Below, in pieces: positions 43,847 to 53,445 of a DNA stretch of 64,000 bases. The position numbers and the translations under genes were made by a program. The notes under the pieces were generated by a model that was given only the letters and a program-made list of their open reading frames with translations, ran no database searches and had not been told where the DNA came from. Within the stretch, counting starts at the first letter, position 1. Each line of letters opens with the position of its first letter. Source of the stretch: Caballeronia glebae (GTDB lineage Bacteria; Pseudomonadota; Gammaproteobacteria; Burkholderiales; Burkholderiaceae); the NCBI RefSeq assembly GCF_001545035.1, contig NZ_FCOJ02000011.1:1-64000 (forward strand), read 5' to 3'.

Positions 43847-45730
43847 ATGGGCGAGCAGCAGTATCACGCGCTCGTCGATGCGATCGAAGACTGCGCGATC
43901 TTCATGCTCGACCTGAACGGCTGCATCACGAGCTGGAACAAGGGCGCGCGCAAGATCAAGGGCTACGAGGCGCACGAGATCGTCGGACAGCATCTGTCGC
44001 GCTTTTACACGGCGGAATCGGTAGCGCGCGGCTGGCCCGAATACGAGCTGAAGCAGGCCTACGCGACCGGGCGCTTCGAAGACGAAGGCTGGCGCGTGCG
44101 CAAGGACGGCACGCTGTTCTGGGCGAACGTGGTCATCACGGCGGCGCGCAATACGAAGGGCGAGATCATCGGCTACGCGAAATACACGCGCGATCTCACC
44201 GCGAAACGCGCCGAGGAAGAAAAGCTGCGTCTGTCCGAAGAGCGCTTTCGTCTGCTCGTGGAAAACGTGAGCGACTATGCGATTTTCATGCTCGACCCCA
44301 GCGGCCATATCGCGAGCTGGAACACGGGCGCGATGCGCATCAAGGGTTATCAGCCGGCGGAGATTCTCGGCAAGCACTTCTCGACCTTCTATTGCCCCGA
44401 GGATCTCGAAGCGAATGTTCCCGAGATCGAGTTGCAGACCGCGATCCGCGCGGGCCGCGTGGAGAACGAAGGCTGGCGCGTGCGCAAGGACGGCTCGCTG
44501 TTCTGGGCGAACGTGGTGATCACCGCGGTGTACGACGAGCATCGCGTGCTGCGCGGCTTCGCGAAGGTCACGCGCGACATGAGCGAGAGAAAGCGCCTGG
44601 AACAGCTCGAAGTATCGTCGCGGCGCATCAGCGAATTTCTCGCGACGCTCGCGCACGAGTTGCGCAATCCGCTCGCGCCCGTGCGCAATGCGGTCGGCGT
44701 GATGCAGATGGAAACGGACATGCCGCAACGCCTCGCCGCGTGCCGCGACATCATCGACAGACAGACTTCGCATCTCGGCCGGCTCGTCGACGATCTGCTC
44801 GACATGGGCCGCATCACCACGGGCAAGATCGATCTGCGCATGGCGCGCGTGGACGTGAGCGACATCATCGCGCGCAGCATCGAACTCGTGCATCCGTTCA
44901 CCGACGAGCGCACCCAGAGCGTCGTGGCGAAGCTGCCGCAAGAGCGCGTTTATGTCATGGGCGACAGCACGCGGCTTGTGCAAGTGGTGCAGAACCTCTT
45001 GAACAACGCGTCGAAGTTCTCGGCGCGCGCGAGCACGATCTGCGTCGAAGTCGAGCCCGAGGCGACGGGGCTGCTGCTGAAAGTGATCGACACGGGCCGC
45101 GGCATTTCACAAAAGGGCCTGACGTCCATCTTCGATCTGTTCGTGCAGGAGGATCACTATCTCAATCCCGGCGAATCTGGCCTCGGCATCGGGCTCACGC
45201 TCTGCCGGTCGATCGTCGAGATGCATGGCGGCTCGATCAGCGCGGCGAGCGGCGGTCTGAATCAGGGCAGCACGTTCACCGTGCGCCTGCCTTATGCGTC
45301 CGACGACGACGCGCCACGGCCGCATCGCGTACTCGCGCAGAGCGCGATACAAAGCGTGGGCGACGGTCTGCGCATCGTCGTGATCGACGACAACCGTGAT
45401 TCCGCCGACAGCCTCGCAATGCTGCTGCAAATGAAGGGGCACGACGTGCGCATCGCGTATCACGGCAAGGAAGGGCTCGACGTGATCCGCCATTTTCCGC
45501 CGGAACTGATTCTGCTCGATCTCGCATTGCCCGATATGGATGGTCACGCGGTGCTGCGGACGTTGCGCTCGCAGCGGCTCATCGGGCGCGCGACGGTGGT
45601 CGCGATGACGGGATTCGGGCAGGAGAGCGACAAGGAACGCTCCGCGCAGGCGGGCTTCGATGCGCATCTGGTGAAGCCGGTGGATTTCGACATGCTGGAC
45701 CGCTTGCTGGAGAAAGTGGCGCAACGGTGA
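43847..45730 (+). CDS. Soluble PAS-PAS hybrid histidine kinase with C-terminal receiver
   Basis: Protein of 627 residues, no membrane segments. Two PAS domains in tandem (about 5-120 and 130-260) are strikingly alike, each with AIFMLD, SWN-GA-KIKGY and EGWRVRKDG-LFWANVVIT. Then HisKA (HELRNPLAPVRNAVG), HATPase (NLLNNASKF, DTGRGIS, SGLGIGLTLCRSI), and receiver (VIDDNRDSADS, LLDLALPDMDG, Lys in VKPVDF). PAS sequences of this kind occur in oxygen, redox or light sensors; no cofactor is evident. Start at ATG 43847 with GGAG 6 bases upstream. Confidence 0.9.
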   Translation: MGEQQYHALVDAIEDCAIFMLDLNGCITSWNKGARKIKGYEAHEIVGQHLSRFYTAESVARGWPEYELKQAYATGRFEDEGWRVRKDGTLFWANVVITAARNTKGEIIGYAKYTRDLTAKRAEEEKLRLSEERFRLLVENVSDYAIFMLDPSGHIASWNTGAMRIKGYQPAEILGKHFSTFYCPEDLEANVPEIELQTAIRAGRVENEGWRVRKDGSLFWANVVITAVYDEHRVLRGFAKVTRDMSERKRLEQLEVSSRRISEFLATLAHELRNPLAPVRNAVGVMQMETDMPQRLAACRDIIDRQTSHLGRLVDDLLDMGRITTGKIDLRMARVDVSDIIARSIELVHPFTDERTQSVVAKLPQERVYVMGDSTRLVQVVQNLLNNASKFSARASTICVEVEPEATGLLLKVIDTGRGISQKGLTSIFDLFVQEDHYLNPGESGLGIGLTLCRSIVEMHGGSISAASGGLNQGSTFTVRLPYASDDDAPRPHRVLAQSAIQSVGDGLRIVVIDDNRDSADSLAMLLQMKGHDVRIAYHGKEGLDVIRHFPPELILLDLALPDMDGHAVLRTLRSQRLIGRATVVAMTGFGQESDKERSAQAGFDAHLVKPVDFDMLDRLLEKVAQR

Positions 45731-45736
45731 GCGGCC

Positions 45737-46867
45737 TCACGCCCTCACCACCCGCAGCGGAAACACCACGCGCGACGCAACCAGCCCCAGCGCCCCGCCC
45801 AGCAGCGTCTCCCACGCCCGCGCCGTCAGCAGTTCGACCGAATGCACGCCGCTGGCGGCGAGCGTCACGATAAGCACGAACGCGAACGCCCCGCACGCGA
45901 TGTCATACCGCTCCGGCAGCGCCATCGCATAAGCGATCATCGCGAACGCGGACAGCATCCAGACGACGAGCGGCCAGTGCTCGGCGAGCGGCAGACACAC
46001 GATGCCGATCGGCACGCCGACGAGCGTTCCGTAGATGCGCCGCCGCACGCGCTCCGCCGTCCCGACCGCCGAAGTCGCGACGACATACACGCAAGCCGTG
46101 ATCGCCCACGCCGATTCCGCAAGCCCGAACGCGCGATTCAACGCCACGACGACGAGCGCGCCGCACGCCGCCTGCAGGCCCATCGCGAACGCGGGCGAAA
46201 TTCCGTAGCGACCGAAAGCAGGTTCGGACGCCAGCGCCGGCAGCACGACTGGATGCTCCGCCGGCCCGCTCAGCACGCGCGGCACGATGGCCGCGAGCAT
46301 GCCGATCAGCAACGCGAGCAGGATCGCCGAGGAGTCGCCGGGCCTGAGATCCATTCCGTAGGCGAGAAGCTGCCCGATATAAAGCTGCGAGCCGACGCCC
46401 GCGCCGGTCATCCCGAAGCGCTTCAGATAGCCCGCGAGAAACGCGCCTGTCACGAGAATCAGCTCGGCGCCGCCGCGGCCGAATTCGCGAAGCATCGGCG
46501 CGAAAAGCGTGAAAGTGAACGCGCCGAACGCGGCCGCGACGCACAGGACGAGGAGATCGCGGCTCGACTCGAAACGCGTCGTGCGCGCCTCGGACACGCT
46601 CGCCCACAGCGCGAAGCCGCCCGCGAGCGCGCCCACCGACACGCTGGCTGGCACGCTCTGCGTCACGTCCTGCAACGCGCCGAGCGCCGCCGCGAGTCCA
46701 TACGCGGTCACGAGCCGCAAACCCTTGATGCGCCGATGCGTGCCCGGGTCCACGCGGTCGAGCCATGCGAGCGCCGCCTGCACACGATGCACGAGCGTTC
46801 GCGCGATCGTCAGCGACGAATCCGCGAGACGCGTTTTCGCGTCGCCGATGTGCTGCTCGTCGTCCAT
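45737..46867 (-). CDS. FUSC-family inner-membrane transporter
   Basis: Protein of 376 residues with a cytoplasmic helical N-terminus and two blocks of about five hydrophobic segments each (about 55-190 and 230-370), separated by a short polar loop. This fits FUSC/aromatic-acid exporter (YccS/AaeB/ArAE-like) proteins, though shorter than AaeB and without its long cytoplasmic middle domain. Start ATG 46867 has only a weak ribosome-binding site. It lies 35 bases after the LysR gene on the same strand. Confidence 0.8.
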   Translation of the reverse strand: MDDEQHIGDAKTRLADSSLTIARTLVHRVQAALAWLDRVDPGTHRRIKGLRLVTAYGLAAALGALQDVTQSVPASVSVGALAGGFALWASVSEARTTRFESSRDLLVLCVAAAFGAFTFTLFAPMLREFGRGGAELILVTGAFLAGYLKRFGMTGAGVGSQLYIGQLLAYGMDLRPGDSSAILLALLIGMLAAIVPRVLSGPAEHPVVLPALASEPAFGRYGISPAFAMGLQAACGALVVVALNRAFGLAESAWAITACVYVVATSAVGTAERVRRRIYGTLVGVPIGIVCLPLAEHWPLVVWMLSAFAMIAYAMALPERYDIACGAFAFVLIVTLAASGVHSVELLTARAWETLLGGALGLVASRVVFPLRVVRA

Positions 46868-46902
46868 TGGCGTCACCGAAGGAAGCGGGCCTGCAAGGCA
46901 TT

Positions 46903-47841
46903 CTAGGCGATGCCGCGCGGCGCGTTTCGTCTTCGTGCACGTTCCACGGGCACTCGCGTTCCGCCCCGCCGCGCCGCTTCGACGATGCAGCCCGCAAGCC
47001 GCGCCGCCGCATCCGGCTCGTTCGCGCCCGCGCGCCGCGCGCGCTCCACGAGCCCGATCTCGCGATGAAACGTGTCGTCGCCGAGATCGAGCGCGACCGC
47101 GCCACGCGGCCACGGACCGATGCCATCCGACACCGGCACGAGCGCCACGCCCAGTCCGCGCGCGACCAATTGCGCGATGCCCGGCAGCTCATCGACCTCG
47201 ATCGAATCGCGCACGGCGATGCGGCGCTTCGTCAGAAACGTGTCCACTTGGCGGCCGCCGAACGAGCGCCGGTCGTAGCGGATGAACGGTTCGGACTCGA
47301 TCAGCGTGCGCCAGTCGGCGCCCTTCTTCGCGGCGGGCGCGAGCAGCACGAACGGCTCCGCGACGAGCGTGCGCCATTGCAGCTCCGCGGGCAGCGAAAA
47401 CGGCGGACGAATCATGACGGCCATGTCCATCTCGCCCGCGTCGACGCTCGCGAGCAGATTGAGCGACACGCCCGGCACGAGCCGGATACGCCACGCGGGC
47501 AACATGCGCCGGAATGCGTCGATGGCATCGGGCAAAAGCGCCGCATGCGCCGACGCGATCGCACCCACCGAGAGCGAGCCGCCGCGCCCGTCCTCGCCCT
47601 CCGGCTCGGCGAGGCGCGCGTACAGCGCGATCAGTTCATCGGCGAGTTCGAGCGTGCGCTTGCCGGCCTTGTTGAGCGTTGCGGAGCGGCCGGTCCGGTC
47701 GAACAGCTTCACACCGAGATGCGCTTCGAGGCGCTGCATCTGCGCGCTCACCGCCGATTGCGTGAGGCCGATTTGCGCGCCCGCGCCCGCGAAGGTCCCG
47801 TGGCGCGCCACCGCGATGAAAGTCTGGAGTTCGCGCAACAT
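46903..47841 (-). CDS. LysR-family transcriptional regulator
   Basis: Regulator of 312 residues: N-terminal helix-turn-helix (LQTFIAVARHGTFAGAGAQIGLTQSAVSAQMQRLEAHLG-type) and an effector domain with VGAIASAHAALLPDAIDAF and LVARGLGVALVPV. It is divergent from a VOC-fold gene 117 bases away, with a candidate binding site between them, and is followed by the FUSC gene, so it may control both. Confidence 0.9.
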   Translation of the reverse strand: MLRELQTFIAVARHGTFAGAGAQIGLTQSAVSAQMQRLEAHLGVKLFDRTGRSATLNKAGKRTLELADELIALYARLAEPEGEDGRGGSLSVGAIASAHAALLPDAIDAFRRMLPAWRIRLVPGVSLNLLASVDAGEMDMAVMIRPPFSLPAELQWRTLVAEPFVLLAPAAKKGADWRTLIESEPFIRYDRRSFGGRQVDTFLTKRRIAVRDSIEVDELPGIAQLVARGLGVALVPVSDGIGPWPRGAVALDLGDDTFHREIGLVERARRAGANEPDAAARLAGCIVEAARRGGTRVPVERARRRNAPRGIA

Positions 47842-47856
47842 GTCGATTCATCGAAA

Positions 47857-47881
47857 ATATTTGGACTGACTCCAGAAATAT
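47857..47881. promoter_or_regulatory. Candidate LysR-type binding site
   Basis: Inverted repeat ATATTT (47857-47862), 13 bases, AAATAT (47876-47881), containing T-N11-A-type symmetry, located 15 bases before the lysR start codon and in the divergent promoter. The whole 47850-47920 stretch is unusually A/T-rich for this genome. Confidence 0.45.
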
Positions 47882-47958
47882 ATCGTTTTTCAGCACAAAT
47901 ATTTATTAATAGACTGTGACTTCCGTTCCCACTCACGTCGATTGAAGGATTCACCGCC

Positions 47959-48393
47959 ATGAGCACGACCCAACACGCCATGCCGCCGTTCCACCTCGCA
48001 TTCCCCGTTCACAGCCTCGCCGCCGCGCGCGAGTTCTACGGCGACCTGCTCGGCTGCCCGGAAGGCCGCAGCTCCGACGCCTGGGTGGATTTCGATTTCT
48101 ACGGGCATCAGATCGTCGCGCATCTCGCGCCGGAGGAAGCCGGGCATCGCACGACGAGCGCGGTCGATGGCGACGCCGTGCCCGTGCGTCACTTCGGCGT
48201 GGTGCTGTCGATACCGCAATGGGAAGAACTCGCCGACAAGCTGCGCGCCGCCGGCACGCGCTTCATCATCGAGCCGCATGTGCGCTTCAAGGGCGAAGTC
48301 GGCGAACAGGCGACCATGTTCTTCCTCGATCCGTCGGGCAATGCCGTCGAGATCAAGGCGTTCGCCGACATGACGTCGCTCTTCGCAAAATAA
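47959..48393 (+). CDS. VOC-superfamily (glyoxalase/dioxygenase fold) protein
   Basis: Protein of 144 residues with paired beta-alpha-beta-beta-beta modules. The metal triad is readable: His12 (FHLAFPV), His78 (VRHFGVVLS) and Glu131 (GNAVEIKAF). Such proteins are lyases, dioxygenases or resistance proteins; no specific function can be given. AAGGA lies 9 bases before the ATG. Followed by a strong terminator and divergent from a LysR regulator. Confidence 0.85.
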   Translation: MSTTQHAMPPFHLAFPVHSLAAAREFYGDLLGCPEGRSSDAWVDFDFYGHQIVAHLAPEEAGHRTTSAVDGDAVPVRHFGVVLSIPQWEELADKLRAAGTRFIIEPHVRFKGEVGEQATMFFLDPSGNAVEIKAFADMTSLFAK

Positions 48394-48407
48394 GAGCCGC
48401 AAGAAAA

Positions 48408-48433
48408 AACGGGACGCCACGCGGCGTCCCGTT
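48408..48433. terminator. Bidirectional rho-independent terminator
   Basis: Perfect 11-base stem AACGGGACGCC / GGCGTCCCGTT with a 4-base loop, preceded by an A-run and followed by a T-containing stretch. It separates the convergent VOC gene and the secreted-protein gene and can end transcripts from both sides. Confidence 0.88.
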
Positions 48434-48450
48434 CGTCATTTCAGCGCGTA

Positions 48451-48735
48451 TTACTGACCCGAGCCGCTCGCGCTGACCGGTGCGCCCGGGCCGCTCGGTG
48501 TCGCGGTGCCGCCGGGTTGCGTGGACGGACCCGCGTTCATCGAGCTCGTGTGCGTCTTTTTCGTATGCGTCGATTTGTTCGCGTGCGAATTCGGCTGCGC
48601 GTGCTGCGTCGTGGTTTGCGCGTTGTCGCCGGCCTGCATGCCCGTGTTCGAGCTCGGCGGATTGTCCTGCGCAAAAGCGGACGCGCAGACGAGAGCGAAA
48701 GCGCCGGCAGCGGTGGAAAGGGCGAAACGTTTCAT
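48451..48735 (-). CDS. Small secreted low-complexity protein
   Basis: Protein of 94 residues with a clean signal peptide (MKRFALSTAAGAFALVCASAFA, cleavage at residue 22). The mature part is Ser/Thr/Gln/His/Pro-rich, with a Lys/His/Thr stretch in the middle and a Gly/Pro/Ser tail; probably unstructured and periplasmic. ATG 48735 has AGGAG 8 bases before it. Similar short proteins with this layout are common in Burkholderia; no function known. Confidence 0.78.
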   Translation of the reverse strand: MKRFALSTAAGAFALVCASAFAQDNPPSSNTGMQAGDNAQTTTQHAQPNSHANKSTHTKKTHTSSMNAGPSTQPGGTATPSGPGAPVSASGSGQ

Positions 48736-48913
48736 GTCGAAGACTCCTGTTGGCGGATGGCGAAATGCGATGCTTGCGGCTTGATCTGCCTGCTGGCCGC
48801 CGCGGTTCACGCAGCGGCCGGTCGCACGATACGAGTCAGCACGCGACATGCCACGGTCTGACGATTCGCCAACGCCTTCGTGTCTTCGACAAGAACGCGG
48901 CTATTCCGAAGGT

Positions 48914-50452
48914 TCAGGTTCTGAACACGGCGACAGCGCGTTTCAACTCTTCCGCCTGCACCGCGAGCGCGCTGGCGGCGGCCGTCGCCTGCTCGACGAG
49001 CGCGGCATTCTGCTGCGTGACGGCGTCCATCTGCGTGATCGCGACGCCGACTTGCTCGATGCCCTGCGTCTGCTGCGACGAAGCCGACGAGATCTCGTTC
49101 ATGATGTCCGTCACGCGCGAGACAGACGTGAGAATCTGCTTCATCGTGTCGCCGGATTGCTGCGCGAGATCTTGCCCCGCCGTCACGTTCGTCACCGATT
49201 CGTCGATAAGCGTCTTCACGTCCTTCGCCGCCGCCGCGCAACGCTGCGCGAGCGCCCGCACTTCCGAGGCGACCACCGCGAAGCCGCGTCCATGCTCGCC
49301 CGCGCGCGCCGCCTCGACGGCCGCGTTCAACGCGAGAATGTTGGTCTGGAACGCGATGCCTTCGATCACGCCGATGATGTCGACGATCTTCTCCGAGCTG
49401 CCCGCGATCTTGTCCATCGTCGTGACGACGCCGAGCACGACGCCGCTGCCGCTTTCAACCGTCGACGATGCGCTCGCCGCGAGCTGGCACGCCTCGCCCG
49501 CGTTGTCCGAATTGAGGCGCACGGTCGACGTCAGCTCTTCCATGCTCGATGCCGTTTGCGCGAGCGAAGCGGCCTGCTCTTCCGTGCGCGACGAAAGATC
49601 GTGATGACCGTCCGCGATTTCGCGCGACGCCGCCGTGATGCCGTCCGCGACGAGCTTGATCTGCGCGATCGTCTGCGTGAGACGCGATTGCATTGCATGC
49701 ATCGAATGCATGAGGCTCGAATCGTCGCCGCGCTGCACGTGCACGGCCTGCGCGAGATCGCCGGCCGCGATGCGCTGGCAGACGATCGCCGCATCGCGCG
49801 GATCGCCGCCGATGCTCTTCAGCACGCCGCGAATGATGAGCGTCATCGCGAACGTCAACGCCGCGCCGATCACGCCGATGAGCAGCAGCGACTTGAGCAC
49901 GATCGCGTGAAAGGCCGCGTCGATATCGTCGATATACGCGCCCGTGTAGACATGCCAGTCCCACTCGCGCACGTAATCGCCATAGGTGAGCTTCTGCAGC
50001 GGCTCGGTCTCGCCGGGCTTCGGATAGAGATAGGTCGTGATGTGCGAGCCGTCGAGCCCGTGCTTCACGATTTCGCCGGTGAAATGCTTGCCGGTGCTAT
50101 CGACGAAATCGTTGATCTTGTTCTCCGTATCGGGGCGCACGGGGTTCAGGATCTGGAACAGCTTCGAATCGAGAATGCCGACATAACCGCTCGCGCCGTA
50201 GCGGATCGCGCGCACGCTCGCGATGGCGAGCTTCTTCGCTTCTTCCTCGGGCAGCGCGCCGCTTTGCGCCTGCTTCACGTAAAACCTCACGATGCTCGTC
50301 GCCGATTGAACCTGCTCGGCGAGCGCGCCTTCGCGGTTTCTCATCAGCGAATGTTGGGTGGAGATCGCGTTGAGCGCGCACAGAAGAATCAGACTGAGCC
50401 ATACGAAGCCCACGGTGCTCATGAGCTTGGTCTTGAAAGATAGTTTATTCAC
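48914..50452 (-). CDS. Methyl-accepting chemotaxis protein with single-Cache sensor
   Basis: Chemoreceptor of 512 residues: membrane segments at about 10-31 and 187-210, a periplasmic sCache-type sensor between them ([29 protein letters not shown]), HAMP, then a long cytoplasmic coiled coil. The hairpin tip [32 protein letters not shown] is the conserved signalling region that contacts CheA/CheW. No CheR-binding pentapeptide at the C-terminus. It senses a small molecule, identity unknown. Confidence 0.93.
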   Translation of the reverse strand: MNKLSFKTKLMSTVGFVWLSLILLCALNAISTQHSLMRNREGALAEQVQSATSIVRFYVKQAQSGALPEEEAKKLAIASVRAIRYGASGYVGILDSKLFQILNPVRPDTENKINDFVDSTGKHFTGEIVKHGLDGSHITTYLYPKPGETEPLQKLTYGDYVREWDWHVYTGAYIDDIDAAFHAIVLKSLLLIGVIGAALTFAMTLIIRGVLKSIGGDPRDAAIVCQRIAAGDLAQAVHVQRGDDSSLMHSMHAMQSRLTQTIAQIKLVADGITAASREIADGHHDLSSRTEEQAASLAQTASSMEELTSTVRLNSDNAGEACQLAASASSTVESGSGVVLGVVTTMDKIAGSSEKIVDIIGVIEGIAFQTNILALNAAVEAARAGEHGRGFAVVASEVRALAQRCAAAAKDVKTLIDESVTNVTAGQDLAQQSGDTMKQILTSVSRVTDIMNEISSASSQQTQGIEQVGVAITQMDAVTQQNAALVEQATAAASALAVQAEELKRAVAVFRT

Positions 50453-50629
50453 GATCTGGTTGAAGGAGCCGATGGATGCGCCGGGACAGGCGCTTGCTTT
50501 GCGGCTTTCGAGCGCGGACGGTTTTACGTTTGCCTGCGCGCGTGCGACGTCGCGTCGTTATCGAAAGCTGCGTGCAATTTAACGGCAAGACGCGTTGAAT
50601 CTTGAGCCAGGACGTGTGCCGCGCAAAGC

Positions 50630-50663
50630 AAAACGCCCCGCGCGGCCGAAGCCACGCGGGGCG
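50630..50663 (-). terminator. Rho-independent terminator of the aromatic-acid MFS gene
   Basis: Stem CGCCCCGCG (50634-50642) / CGCGGGGCG (50655-50663) with a 12-base loop; on the minus strand it is followed by TTTTGCTTTG. It lies 23 bases after the stop of the MFS gene at 50686. Confidence 0.82.
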
Positions 50664-50685
50664 CTACTCACCGTATTTCTGCCGA

Positions 50686-52050
50686 TCAGTGCCCGACCGG
50701 TTCCGTCGCCTTGAGATCGCTGGCCATCGCCGTTTGCGGATGCGCGGCCTGCTTCACCAGCAGCGCGAGCGCCGAAATGATGCCCGCCACCGCGATCGTC
50801 GCGAAGATGCCGCCGAAGGTGAAGTGCAGTCGCGTCAGTTCAGCGACGAGGAACGATCCCGCGATGCCGCCGAAGCGCCCGATGCCCAGCATCCACGCGA
50901 CGCCCGTGCCGCGCCCTTGCGTCGGATAGAACGCGGCGGCAAGCGCTGGCATCGACGATTGCGCGGTGTTCATCAGCACGCCCGCGAGGAACACGACGAG
51001 CACGAGCATGCCCACGTTGCCCACGGCCTGGCCGATCAGATACACGCTCACGGCGGTCAGCGCATAGCACGCGGCGATGATTCGGTTCGCGTTGAACTTG
51101 TCCATCAGCACGCCGCACAGCACCGCGCCCACGCCGCCGAGCGGAAACAGCGCGGAGATCAGCGTCGCCTTTTGCGGCGTCAGGCCGGCCTCCTTGAGCA
51201 GGATCGGCATCCAGTTGATCGACGCGTAGAAGATCACGAGGCCCATGAAGTATGTGAGCCACAGCATGATCGAGCCGACGATGTACGAGCGCGACAGCAC
51301 CACGCTAATGCCGCTTTGCCCCGTCGCGGCGGGCGCGGCTTCGGTCATGAAGAACGAGCCTGCGTTCATCGCGTCGGACGAGATGCGCGCGAGCGTCGCG
51401 CGAATCTTCTCGACCGGCTTCGACTTCGCCACCATGTAGCGCACCGACTCGGGCAACGTGGCAATGAGCAGCACCGACAGCACGAGCGGCGCAATGCCGC
51501 CCAGCATTAGCACGCTGCGCCAGCCGAATTGCGGAATCATCCACGCCGCGAGAAAGCCGCCGAACGCCGCGCCGAGCGGAAAGCCGCAGAACATCAGATT
51601 GATGAGCGTGGCCCGGCGATTGTCGGGGCAGAACTCGCTCATCAGCGTGACGGCGTTCGGCATCGCGGCGCCGAGACCCAGGCCCGTGACGAAGCGCAGC
51701 GTCGTCAGTTGCGTGAGGTCCGCCGAGAACGACGACGCGAGACACGCGACGCCGAAAATCAGCACCGACGAGAGCAGCAACACGCGGCGGCCGAGCTTGT
51801 CCGAGAGCGGCCCGGACAAGAGCGCGCCCGCGGCGAGCCCGAAGAGCGCGGCGCTCAGCACGGGCGCGAGCGCCGGACGGCTGATATGCCATTCGGCGAC
51901 GAGCGAAGGCGCGATGAAGCCGATCGCGGCGGTATCGAAACCGTCCAGCAGCACGATGACGAAGCACATCACGAAGATGAGCCACTGAAACGGCGAGAAC
52001 GGATGCTCGTTGATGAACGTCTGTACGTTCACGGCAGGACTTCTACTCAC
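50686..52050 (-). CDS. Aromatic acid:H+ symporter, MFS (AAHS family, PcaK/BenK-like)
   Basis: Protein of 454 residues, 12 membrane segments expected. Family signatures: DGFDTAAIGFIAPSL in the first segment (the two aspartates essential in PcaK), GPLSDKLGRR in the loop after segment 2, and PESVRYMVAKSK in the central loop. Imports a protonated aromatic acid such as 4-hydroxybenzoate, protocatechuate or benzoate; specificity unknown. GTG at 52050 is the start, with GAGGGA 5 bases upstream. Monocistronic, with its own terminator. Confidence 0.9.
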   Translation of the reverse strand: MSRSPAVNVQTFINEHPFSPFQWLIFVMCFVIVLLDGFDTAAIGFIAPSLVAEWHISRPALAPVLSAALFGLAAGALLSGPLSDKLGRRVLLLSSVLIFGVACLASSFSADLTQLTTLRFVTGLGLGAAMPNAVTLMSEFCPDNRRATLINLMFCGFPLGAAFGGFLAAWMIPQFGWRSVLMLGGIAPLVLSVLLIATLPESVRYMVAKSKPVEKIRATLARISSDAMNAGSFFMTEAAPAATGQSGISVVLSRSYIVGSIMLWLTYFMGLVIFYASINWMPILLKEAGLTPQKATLISALFPLGGVGAVLCGVLMDKFNANRIIAACYALTAVSVYLIGQAVGNVGMLVLVVFLAGVLMNTAQSSMPALAAAFYPTQGRGTGVAWMLGIGRFGGIAGSFLVAELTRLHFTFGGIFATIAVAGIISALALLVKQAAHPQTAMASDLKATEPVGH

Positions 52051-52298
52051 TTCATTCCCTCTTTGATGATTGGGCGCGCGCCTCGCAAGGGCGCATCCCG
52101 GAACTGAAACCGCTTCCCGCCGGCGTTTTTGTTGTTTTCGTGCGAGCGCGGAGCTCGGTCGAACGCATGGAAATCGGCGAAAAGTTCGTCAGACGAACAC
52201 CGATTCACATAGCGAACACGCGTGAGAGGGTACTGAAGAAGCTTGCGCTTCGTCAACGCGGGCTTACCCGCGTATGACGCAGCGCTGACGCGTGGCTG

Positions 52299-52324
52299 TC
52301 AGGACACGCGCTCAGGACACGCGC
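52299..52324. repeat. 13-base perfect tandem repeat at the phnM stop codon
   Basis: TCAGGACACGCGC occurs twice in succession (52299-52311 and 52312-52324). The second copy contains the phnM stop codon; the first lies just beyond it. Confidence 0.9.
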
Positions 52325-53445
52325 CGTCCCGCGCGATACGTCTCGCGCGGGATCGGCAGGCCGTCCATCGAAGCGACGCGCACGAAGTCCGCGCGCAGGC
52401 CCGTGGCGATCGCGCCGCGATCCGCGAGGCCGGCCGCGTGTGCGGGTGCCCACGAGACGGTCGCGACCGCGCGCGGCAACGACCATCCCGCCTTCGCGAC
52501 GAGATCGAACACCGCGATCAGCAAACTCGACGGCACGTAATCCGACGACAGGATGTCGAGCAGCCCTTCGCGCGCCAGTTCGAGCGCGGACACGTTGCCC
52601 GAATGCGAGCCGCCGCGCACCACGTTCGGCGCGCCCATGATCGTCGCGATGCCGTGCTCGCGCGCGGCGCGCGCCGCTTCGAGCCTCGTCGGAAACTCGG
52701 CGAGCGCGATGCCGTCGCGCGCCGCTTCCTCGACGTGCTCGACGAGCGTGTCGTCATGGCTTGCGAGCGAGATGTTCAAGCCCTTGCACCGCTCGACGAT
52801 TTCCGCGCGATGCTTCGCCGCATAACGCCGCTGATGTTCCGCGAGTTCGGCGAGGATCTTGTTCGCGTGCTCGTCGCTCCACTTGCCATGACGCTCCTGA
52901 TACTTGCGCCACTTCTCGTGGTCCTGCCATTGACGCTGGCCCGGCGTGTGATCCATCACCGAGGCGAGCCTGAACAGCGGATCGGACGAGAGTGAATCGA
53001 ACACTTCTACGACATCCGTCGTGCCCACTTCGCAGCGCAGATGCAGGAAGTGATCCGCGCGCAGCAGATCGCGCTCGACGAACTTGCCGATCGACTTCGC
53101 GCATTGCACTTGAAGCTCGCGGCCGCGCACGCCGTCTTCGGGACGCGAACCGACGCCGAGTGCATCGAACACGGTCGTGATGCCCGCCGACGCCACTTGC
53201 GCGTCATGCACGATGATCGCCGCTTCGTGATTCCACAGCACGCCCGGACGCGGCGCGAGATGCTTCTCGATGTTGTCCGTATGCAACTCGACGAAACCGG
53301 GCAGCAGATAATCGCCGTCCCAGTCGTGCGCATCGCGCGCGGCGGTATTGCCCGGCGCGATCTCCGCGATGCGTCCATCCTCGACACGCACGATGCCCAC
53401 GAACTCTTCGTCGCGCGTCACGATGCGCGCATTCTTGATCAGCAT
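52312..53445 (-). CDS. phnM: PhnM, alpha-D-ribose 1-methylphosphonate 5-triphosphate diphosphatase
   Basis: Amidohydrolase-fold protein of 377 residues that removes pyrophosphate from the PhnGHIL product before C-P bond cleavage. The metal-binding motif appears as ELHTDNIEKH (His-x-Asp form typical of PhnM). Other ligands lie in SHDDTLVEH and LSSDYVPSSLL. Last gene of phnGHIJKLM; its start overlaps the end of phnL by seven bases. A 13-base tandem repeat spans its stop codon. Confidence 0.94.
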   Translation of the reverse strand: MLIKNARIVTRDEEFVGIVRVEDGRIAEIAPGNTAARDAHDWDGDYLLPGFVELHTDNIEKHLAPRPGVLWNHEAAIIVHDAQVASAGITTVFDALGVGSRPEDGVRGRELQVQCAKSIGKFVERDLLRADHFLHLRCEVGTTDVVEVFDSLSSDPLFRLASVMDHTPGQRQWQDHEKWRKYQERHGKWSDEHANKILAELAEHQRRYAAKHRAEIVERCKGLNISLASHDDTLVEHVEEAARDGIALAEFPTRLEAARAAREHGIATIMGAPNVVRGGSHSGNVSALELAREGLLDILSSDYVPSSLLIAVFDLVAKAGWSLPRAVATVSWAPAHAAGLADRGAIATGLRADFVRVASMDGLPIPRETYRAGRRVS

